A stretch of DNA of 64,000 bases. Origin: Geodermatophilus sp. DSM 44513. GTDB lineage: Bacteria; Actinomycetota; Actinomycetes; Mycobacteriales; Geodermatophilaceae. Where the stretch lies: positions 3,038,001-3,102,000 of the forward strand of contig NZ_CP135963.1 in assembly GCF_032460525.1 (NCBI RefSeq). Reading direction: 5' to 3'. Positions 58,940 through 64,000 of this stretch are shown one piece after another. Position 1 is the first letter of the stretch. Each line of letters opens with the position of its first letter. The notes under the pieces were generated by a model. It did no database searches, was not told the origin of the DNA, and saw only the letters and a list, made by a program, of their open reading frames with translations. Both the position numbers and the translations under genes were made by a program.

Positions 58940-59326
58940 GTGGACAGTGCTCAGCGACCGGCCTCGCGAAGTCAGCGCATGCGCGAGCTCAGGCAGTCCA
59001 TACGGACGCATGACGCACTGTGGGCTTGGGGCACCAACGAAGGGCTTGTCCTGTGGAGGGACAGCCGTAGAGCAACCATGATTGCCCTGTGGCAATCGGA
59101 GATCCGCGCCCGCGAGGAGAACGAAGGACCAGACGCCGGCCCCGATGAAGGCACCGTCCGCGTCACCGTCACGGAGCTGCAGGCGAAAGTTCCGGTGTGG
59201 ACCGACGAGGGTGTCCGGCGTTATGGCTTGGAGCCCCAGGGCGAGGACATCCTCTACACGCTTGCCCCGGACGAGTTCTTGTCGTTCGTCACCACTGGCC
59301 TGGCGGTTGCCCGACGACTGCCCTGA
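58940..59326 (+). CDS. DUF2750-like hypothetical protein
   Basis: 128 residues from GTG 58940. Pattern of tryptophans and layout (ALWAWGTNEGLVLWRD near 26, ATMIALWQSEIRAREEN near 45, LEPQGEDILYTLAPDEFLSF near 97) resembles DUF2750, a small cytoplasmic family of unknown role often near immunity-type genes. Assignment tentative. Stands alone downstream of the IS remnant. Confidence 0.6.
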   Translation: MDSAQRPASRSQRMRELRQSIRTHDALWAWGTNEGLVLWRDSRRATMIALWQSEIRAREENEGPDAGPDEGTVRVTVTELQAKVPVWTDEGVRRYGLEPQGEDILYTLAPDEFLSFVTTGLAVARRLP

Positions 59327-59387
59327 CGCCACGACGCCACCGACCTGGAATCTGGTGGCCAGCACCTCCCGGTGCTGTGGTCGGGCA

Positions 59388-60161
59388 TCACGCCACGAGG
59401 TCGGCGATGTGCTGCGCCCAGCGGGTGCATGCCGCTGCGTTGGGGTGGAAGCCGTCGTCGGCGAACAGCGCCTCGGTCAGCGGGGGCGCGGCCGTGTGCA
59501 GCACGCCTCGTCGGCGGGCAGCGAGTCTGCCTAGTTCGCGGTCCAGGGCGTGGGCGTGCCAGCCGAGCACGGTGCGCAGGGGGTGTGGCAGGGCCGGGAA
59601 GGCTCCGAGATCGGGCACTCCGGCGAGCAGGATCCGTCCTTGAGGGGTGAGCAGCGGCTGGAGGGCGTCGACGACGCGGGTGATCCGCTCGCGCCAGTGT
59701 CGACGGCTGCGCAGCCGCAGCGCGTCGTTCACGCCCAGCACGACCACGACGAGGTCGTGGCGCCCGCCCGCGGCCGGTACGAGTTCGCGGGCAGTCGCGC
59801 TCGCCGTGGCGCCGGTGCGCGCGCACACCTGCCATGCGACGCCACGCACGCCGCGCCGAGCGAGTTCGGCCGCGAGTTGTCCGGCCAGCCCGTCGCGCTG
59901 ACACGCGACCCCGACCCCCGCCGCGGAGGACTCACCGACGACCAGCAACCGCAGTGGCGCCTCGCCACCGGCAGCACCCTCAAGACCACTTTCGAGACCA
60001 CCGCGGTCGCCAGCGGCCTCGGGCAGCAGCGGGGTCTCCCGGCGCACCCGTCGGCCCTGCCGGACGAGCACGGGCGCCAGGAGCACTGCGGCTGGACGAC
60101 CGGCGGCCGCAGACACCGCCTGCCAACCTCCACTTGATCGAGGTCGCCGTCGATCCGTCAT
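59388..60161 (-). CDS. SGNH/GDSL-family hydrolase
   Basis: 257 residues from ATG 60161, GAGGAGG upstream. SGNH blocks: LRLLVVGESSAAGVGV near 70 (GES in place of GDS, Ser nucleophile), Gly in GVRGVAWQ, VVVVLGVNDALRL near 140 (Asn), and the C-terminal DDGFHPNAAA near 236 (Asp/His). No clear signal peptide, though a hydrophobic AVSAAAGRPAAVLLAPVLV precedes. Probably an esterase or acetyl-esterase. Divergent from a TetR gene with operators between. Confidence 0.88.
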   Translation of the reverse strand: MTDRRRPRSSGGWQAVSAAAGRPAAVLLAPVLVRQGRRVRRETPLLPEAAGDRGGLESGLEGAAGGEAPLRLLVVGESSAAGVGVACQRDGLAGQLAAELARRGVRGVAWQVCARTGATASATARELVPAAGGRHDLVVVVLGVNDALRLRSRRHWRERITRVVDALQPLLTPQGRILLAGVPDLGAFPALPHPLRTVLGWHAHALDRELGRLAARRRGVLHTAAPPLTEALFADDGFHPNAAACTRWAQHIADLVA

Positions 60162-60216
60162 GAGTCCTCCTCGAAGGCACAGTCCACGGCGCCAGGGCGT
60201 GCTACAAGCGCTGAGA

Positions 60217-60256
60217 CATAGCATCGCTATGCTGCCATCTGCATAGCACTGTTATA
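60217..60256. promoter_or_regulatory. TetR operators between SGNH hydrolase and TetR genes
   Basis: Perfect palindrome CATAGC-ATC-GCTATG (60217-60231) and a second, imperfect copy CATAGCACTGTTATA (60242-60256), 25 bp apart. The second overlaps a TATATAGG -10-like sequence for the TetR gene, so binding should repress tetR and possibly the hydrolase. Confidence 0.7.
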
Positions 60257-60268
60257 TAGGCTGGGCAA

Positions 60269-60907
60269 GTGTCAAGAGGTGCGCCGGCCAGCATCCGCGT
60301 CCTACTCGTCGAACGGGCGGCGGCCATGTTGGCCCGTCGCGAGCCGGTGACCCTGCGCGCACTGGTAGAGGGCACCGGCGCCTCGACGATGGCGGTGTAC
60401 ACACACTTCGGCAGCATGTCCGGCCTGTGGCGAGCGGTCCGTCAGGAGGGTTTCACCCGACTCACCGCACGCCTGGCCGCCGTCGAGCAGACGACCGATC
60501 CGGTGCGTGACCTGATGGCGCTCGGCGCTGCCTACGTCGGCAACGCCCTGGCCAACCCTGCCTTCTACCGCGCGATGTTCGACACCGCCGCTGAGCTCGA
60601 GGACCCGCAGGCTGCCGCCCAGACCTTCCAGGTGCTGGTGTCCGGCGCCGTCCGCGCCCAACAGGCCGGCCGCTTCGCCGACTCCTGTGACCCGGAAGCG
60701 GTCGCGACGCAGTTTTGGGCCACCGGCCACGGCCTGATGATGCTCGTACTCACCGGCATCCTTCCTCGCTCCGTCCTCGAGACCCACGTCCCGAATGCGG
60801 CCGCGGCACTGTTCGTCGCCGCTGGCGACCATCAGGACCGGTGCTGGCGATCGGTGCGAGCCGGCTGGTCGACCATGGAAGCCCACCCCCAGCAGGCGTC
60901 TGGTTAG
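60269..60907 (+). CDS. TetR-family transcriptional regulator
   Basis: 212 residues from GTG 60269. HTH: VTLRALVEGTGASTMAVYTH then FGSMSGLWRAV, near 27-57, with the TetR-typical VYTHFGS. C-terminal ligand domain in the WHG style (GHGLMMLVLTG near 150). Operator palindromes lie 38-52 bp upstream. Likely represses itself and the divergent SGNH hydrolase. Confidence 0.92.
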   Translation: MSRGAPASIRVLLVERAAAMLARREPVTLRALVEGTGASTMAVYTHFGSMSGLWRAVRQEGFTRLTARLAAVEQTTDPVRDLMALGAAYVGNALANPAFYRAMFDTAAELEDPQAAAQTFQVLVSGAVRAQQAGRFADSCDPEAVATQFWATGHGLMMLVLTGILPRSVLETHVPNAAAALFVAAGDHQDRCWRSVRAGWSTMEAHPQQASG

Positions 60908-60982
60908 CCGAACCTGCTACGGCGACGTCCAAGGCCCTGGGGGATGGGAGTCACCGCGTCCCGCGGGGGATCCCTGTGCGGT
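60905..60982 (+). repeat. Dispersed repeat, long form (copy B)
   Basis: Begins at the TetR stop TAG: CTACGGCGACGTCCAAGGCC, then GGGGGATGGGAGTCACCGCG and TCCCGCGGGGGATCCCTG. Near-identical in layout to 39561-39637. A TGAAGGCGGCTTCAGGGACG hairpin-family piece follows at about 61012-61031. Confidence 0.8.
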
Positions 60983-61023
60983 GACGGCGGGGCGCTGCTT
61001 CGGACCTTTTTGTGAAGGCGGCT

Positions 61024-61467
61024 TCAGGGACGCATCGTTCCAAACAAGAGCGTGGAGATCACGAACGCACCTAGACCCGAGAACAACAGCCCATCGAGGA
61101 CGTTCGCTGGCATCGAGTCCGTCACCCCGCCCACGAGGACAACCGGCAGGAGGACCACCGTCGCGATGGCCGAGGCTGCGGCCGCCACGCGGAGCGTCAC
61201 CTTTGCCTTCCGTCGGGAGGGCCACCCGGCCCCCACCGCCGTTGTGCGCAGGGAGCCGAGCAGGACCAGCGACGCGGTTGCCGAGAGCGGCACCGCAACG
61301 ATGTAGAAGAAGCCGGCCCCGATGGGGACCCCATCCGCAGGGTCGGTCGTGGTGATCGCCACCACGACAACTTCCCAGCAGGCAAGTGCGACGGCTGACA
61401 GCCGAAGCCCTGTCCTGCGGAGCGGACTCACCCGTCCATCGTGACTCCGGTCGACCATGAGTGACAT
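61024..61467 (-). CDS. Four-helix membrane protein
   Basis: 147 residues from ATG 61467 (MSLMVDRSHDG); GTG further in is possible. Helices: LRLSAVALACWEVVVVAITT, IGAGFFYIVAVPLSATASLV, VAAAASAIATVVLLPVVLVG, and LLFSGLGAFVISTLLFG. Basic connecting loop WPSRRKAKVTLR. No family recognised. The 3' end lies in a hairpin repeat. Confidence 0.65.
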   Translation of the reverse strand: MSLMVDRSHDGRVSPLRRTGLRLSAVALACWEVVVVAITTTDPADGVPIGAGFFYIVAVPLSATASLVLLGSLRTTAVGAGWPSRRKAKVTLRVAAAASAIATVVLLPVVLVGGVTDSMPANVLDGLLFSGLGAFVISTLLFGTMRP

Positions 61468-61862
61468 CGCCCGGTGGAGTCGATCAGGGGACGGTCTACA
61501 GCTGCGCCGCTTTGGGACAGCCATCGGTCCGGTCCTCGGCCGCAACGGCGCGTGCTGTCACACTGATCCGGCTGACGGGTTTGGTGGCCCGCCAGTCTTG
61601 GCCGCGGCCTCGGCGCATGGGTTGCCCGCCTGGCCCATGCGCTCGTTGTGGAGGGGAGCTGCCCGTTCGAGTCGGGCCCGTGCAGGCACCCGAGGTAGGC
61701 GCGCCAGAACCATCCAGCGCCTACCCCGGCCACCCATCCAGGTGTCCCTGAATGGGCCCCTTTACGAGACAGGGCGGCCTTGCATTGAGCGTTCCTCGGC
61801 TGGAACCAGGTTTCCGACGTGGCCGAGCGTCGCTTTATGCCGTTGTCTGAGAGCGTGACGTG
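61468..61862. other. 395-bp stretch without a gene
   Basis: Holds the repeat CCACCCATCCAGGTGTCCC/TGAATGGGCCC at about 61729-61758, shared in inverted form with 57674-57705. Nothing else recognised. Confidence 0.55.
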
Positions 61863-62126
61863 ATGGTTAGAGACGATCCGCTGGTCTTCGTGATGCGCGA
61901 CGCCTTCACCGGGCGGCCAATCCTCACGGTCTACCACGAGGCCGACGGTGATTGGCAGTACTTGACTGACGGCGAGGCCATGGCGGAGAACGCGCAACTG
62001 GTCCACCAGAGCCATGTGTACGACCTCGACGTCTCGCTGAGCGGCTTGGATTCGATGCCGCCGGGAACTCGGGCTGTTCGACAAGACCAGGGTTCCCCGT
62101 GGGTCATCAGCGAGGACTTGGACTAG
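61863..62126 (+). CDS. Small hypothetical protein
   Basis: 87 residues from ATG 61863 (MVRDDPLVFVMRDAFTG); GTG 61860 just precedes. Acidic beta-rich protein: RPILTVYHEADGDWQYLTDG near 20, then a VYDLDVSLSGLDSMPPGTRA stretch near 53. The pattern resembles small DUF2185/immunity-type proteins, but this is a weak resemblance. Soluble. Confidence 0.6.
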   Translation: MVRDDPLVFVMRDAFTGRPILTVYHEADGDWQYLTDGEAMAENAQLVHQSHVYDLDVSLSGLDSMPPGTRAVRQDQGSPWVISEDLD

Positions 62127-62260
62127 CTGCCCGCCCCGACGACCGGACCTCTGCCGTCCACCTCCGAGTGGCGCTGCGACGGTGGCATGCCGGCACAGCG
62201 CCTGAGGAGACCCGATGGTCCCCGGGTAGCCTCCCCCAGGGTGCAGCGATGCGGCGTGCG

Positions 62261-62701
62261 TCACGGACGGAGGCCCACTGCCGCATCGAGATGCTGGGCC
62301 CCGAGGTCGGTCACGACCAGTCGACAACACATCCACAGCTCATCGTCGTCGCCCCAGTGCTCCCACTCGGAGAGCAGTCGCCGACTTAGCTCGGATGGGA
62401 GGACACCGGTGGGGCCGTGCCGGGTCTCCGGCGGCCCGGGGACCTCAGGTCGATTGGTGGGGTACCCCACCCGCATGTCGTAGAGCTCGACGAGCCCCCG
62501 GGTCAACCAATCGAGGAGGTAGGCCGAACAGGCGGCTGGATCCCACGGGCCGTGTCGGACCACTGATCCGCCTTGGAGGACGTCGGTCACCCCCAACGGC
62601 AGCTCCGCCAGGCTGGATTCCTCGACCACCGCCCAGTACATCTCATGCTCGAAGTCCGACAGGTCCTCCCATCCCACATCGGGGAGCATCGCAGAAGGCA
62701 T
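62261..62701 (-). CDS. Hypothetical protein
   Basis: 146 residues from ATG 62701; GTG 62710 is in frame. Acidic and Trp-rich: EDLSDFEHEMYWAVVEESSL near 13, LLDWLTRGLVELYDMRVGYP near 65, LLSEWEHWGDDDELWMCCRL near 108. The ELYDMR-like middle resembles winged-helix-ish immunity or antitoxin-type proteins; unproven. Plausibly real from composition and codon use. Confidence 0.6.
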   Translation of the reverse strand: MPSAMLPDVGWEDLSDFEHEMYWAVVEESSLAELPLGVTDVLQGGSVVRHGPWDPAACSAYLLDWLTRGLVELYDMRVGYPTNRPEVPGPPETRHGPTGVLPSELSRRLLSEWEHWGDDDELWMCCRLVVTDLGAQHLDAAVGLRP

Positions 62702-62923
62702 CGGCAGCACATTTGAAGCCTGCCGGCGCCTACGGGCTCGTGACCCTCGGATCAGTCACCCTGGGACCAGAACTGAGGCCTCTAAGGTGCCCGCGCATCG
62801 CATCACCGAAGAACGAACCACCGTCCGTGCCACCAGTTCCGCGGCCCTCACGCGGGTGGCGGAAGGCCGCATCGGTCGCCGATGATCGGCCGTACGTCCG
62901 CTGAGGAGATCTCCGGTGAGGCA

Positions 62924-63504
62924 ATGTCGGCTCGGTGGACCCGTTCCACCGTCTACCGGGACATGTGGATCGACCCGGACGACGACCCACGGGAGACTGT
63001 TGTGGCCACCGGCGATGAACGCAGCCTGCTCCTGGACTACTTGCGTCGCTATCGCCTGACGCTGGAGATGAAGTGCACGGACCTCGGCGCCGAGCAGCTC
63101 GCCTGCCGGTCCGTGCCCCCGTCGACGATGTCGCTGCTGGGGCTGGTGCGGCACATCAGCGAGGTCGAGCGACACTGGTTCCGCCGGAGATGGCCAGGCA
63201 GGATGCGCCGCGGCTGTACTGCACGGATGAGAACCGTGACCGTGACTGGAACGGCGCGGTCGCCGATACAGACGTCGTCGAGGAGGCCTGGCAAACCTGG
63301 CGGACCGAGGTCGCCTTCGCCCAACGCTTCGTTGCGGAAACGCCCGACCTCGACACGATGGGCTCCACGCAGGTCCAGCTGCGCGACGTCCTCGTTGACC
63401 TGATCGAGGAGTACGCACGGCACTGCGGGCATGCCGACTTGCTGCGGGAACGGATCGACGGTCGGGTCGACCAGGAGCGCTTCGAGTCTGCGGACGCACC
63501 GTAA
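62924..63504 (+). pseudogene. DinB/DUF664 (mycothiol-dependent transferase-like) gene with frameshift
   Basis: ATG 62924. First frame: LLDYLRRYRLTLEMKCTDLG, SMSLLGL-type TMSLLGLVRHISEVERHWFR near 70-89, with the metal-site His residues of DUF664. After HWFRR the frame must shift by one base near 63186 to continue MARQDAPRLYCTDENRDRDW, then VDLIEEYARHCGHADLLRER with the third His. Both halves match one family. A single-base indel is the simplest reading, so either pseudogene or sequence error. Confidence 0.8.
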
Positions 63505-63577
63505 GCGGAACGGCTACCGGCACACCCGACGACTGCCTGGGGGCTGGCTGCCGTCCCGCAGGGGATGCTCAGCGGGA
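63502..63577 (+). repeat. Dispersed repeat, long form (copy C, diverged)
   Basis: Starts at the TAA of the DinB-like gene: GCGGAACGGCTACCGGCAC, then CCTGGGGGCTGGCTGCCGTC and CCGCAGGGGATGC. Same arrangement as the copies at 39561 and 60905, also attached to a stop codon. Confidence 0.65.
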
Positions 63578-63644
63578 CCTGAACACGAGGTCGGGTTGGC
63601 AGCCTTGGCGGTCGACGTGATCTGTACGTCCGTCCCTGCGGTGG

Positions 63645-63854
63645 TCAGCTGCCCTGGCGCCCCGACCAGGCGTAGAGGCGAAGGCGAACACCAGGAGCGG
63701 CAAGACTCCATTCCTGGGTCCTCGTGTAGAGGTGACGCGAGCCGTCGGCCATCAACACTTCGAACTCCTCGACCGTCGCTTCGCCGAGCATGCTGCCGTC
63801 GAGCGGTCCGCCGCGGGCCACCGCGCCGGGCAAGTCATCTGCAGAAGGCGGCAT
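63645..63854 (-). CDS. Small hypothetical protein with RGGPLDG motif
   Basis: 69 residues from ATG 63854 (MPPSADDLPGAVARGGPLDG). The xRGGPLDGxxL opening followed by a short beta region (EEFEVLMADGSRHLYTRTQE) is a pattern common in small actinobacterial proteins of unknown function. Ends at 63645. The last 146 bp of the window show no further gene. Confidence 0.6.
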   Translation of the reverse strand: MPPSADDLPGAVARGGPLDGSMLGEATVEEFEVLMADGSRHLYTRTQEWSLAAPGVRLRLYAWSGRQGS

Positions 63855-64000
63855 GAGGCACACGCTATGGGGAGCGGCCACGGTGGCGAGCCATCTCGCC
63901 GCCACCGAAAGGGGCCCGAGCGCCACCGGCGACGTGCACATCGAACGGTTAGCCATCCGTCGGTGCCCCTGAGGGATCGTCGATCGGAGCGTCCTTCCGC

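Overview
This window looks like a chromosomal segment of a very high-GC actinobacterium. Indicators are the third-position G/C bias, frequent GTG starts, many 4-bp ATGA/GTGA gene overlaps, and actinobacterial families such as DUF1206, GlxA-type AraC regulators, MocR regulators, DUF559 proteins and a sacsin/Hsp90-like ATPase. Gene content and repeat style are compatible with Geodermatophilaceae or a near relative, but that placement is inference from memory of these families. No rRNA, tRNA, plasmid or phage structural gene was recognised.

Positions 1 to about 32.7 kb look like well-kept chromosome. In order: the N-terminal part of a CYP152-like P450 (cut by the window edge); a SIR2-type NADase-like protein and a small membrane protein; two DUF1206 membrane proteins and a DUF2254 membrane protein; a FabG-type reductase with a thiolase (acyl-CoA metabolism); an MFS exporter; a five-gene branched-chain amino-acid-type ABC transporter operon (livF-livG-livH-livM-livK order); a STAS protein; a 999-residue sacsin/Hsp90-like ATPase with a lipoprotein; polyphosphate kinase 2; an aldehyde dehydrogenase; a DUF559 nuclease-like gene bracketed by 29-bp repeats; an MFS gene divergent from a GlxA-type regulator; a DEAD-box RNA helicase; a cupredoxin lipoprotein; a CBS-BON protein; two alpha/beta hydrolases; a type II NADH dehydrogenase; and an SDR. 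Several genes here carry the same kind of GC-rich inverted repeat directly after their stop codon.

From about 32.7 kb to the end the character changes. Genes are short, many are regulators paired with a transporter or enzyme (AraC/VOC, MarR/DUF2306-like/GNAT, MocR/EamA, AraC/serine hydrolase-AMP ligase, AraC/LysE, TetR/SGNH hydrolase). The stretch is littered with broken genes: a frameshifted YdjC/ChbG deacetylase, a doubly disrupted beta-lactamase-like gene, a frameshifted DinB/DUF664 gene, N-terminal stubs of a methyltransferase and a VOC protein, MFS debris and a decayed IS3-family element. Two families of dispersed repeats populate its intergenic spaces. I read it as an accessory, high-turnover region.

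The observations I consider most worth following are: the DUF559 nuclease gene embedded in 29-bp palindrome-bearing repeats; the SIR2 NADase-like gene with an extra N-terminal domain; the stop-codon-associated repeat families; and three regulator-operator arrangements readable from the DNA (direct repeats 31 bp apart at MocR/EamA, direct repeats 21 bp apart upstream of an AraC gene, and a 15-bp palindrome at TetR/SGNH).
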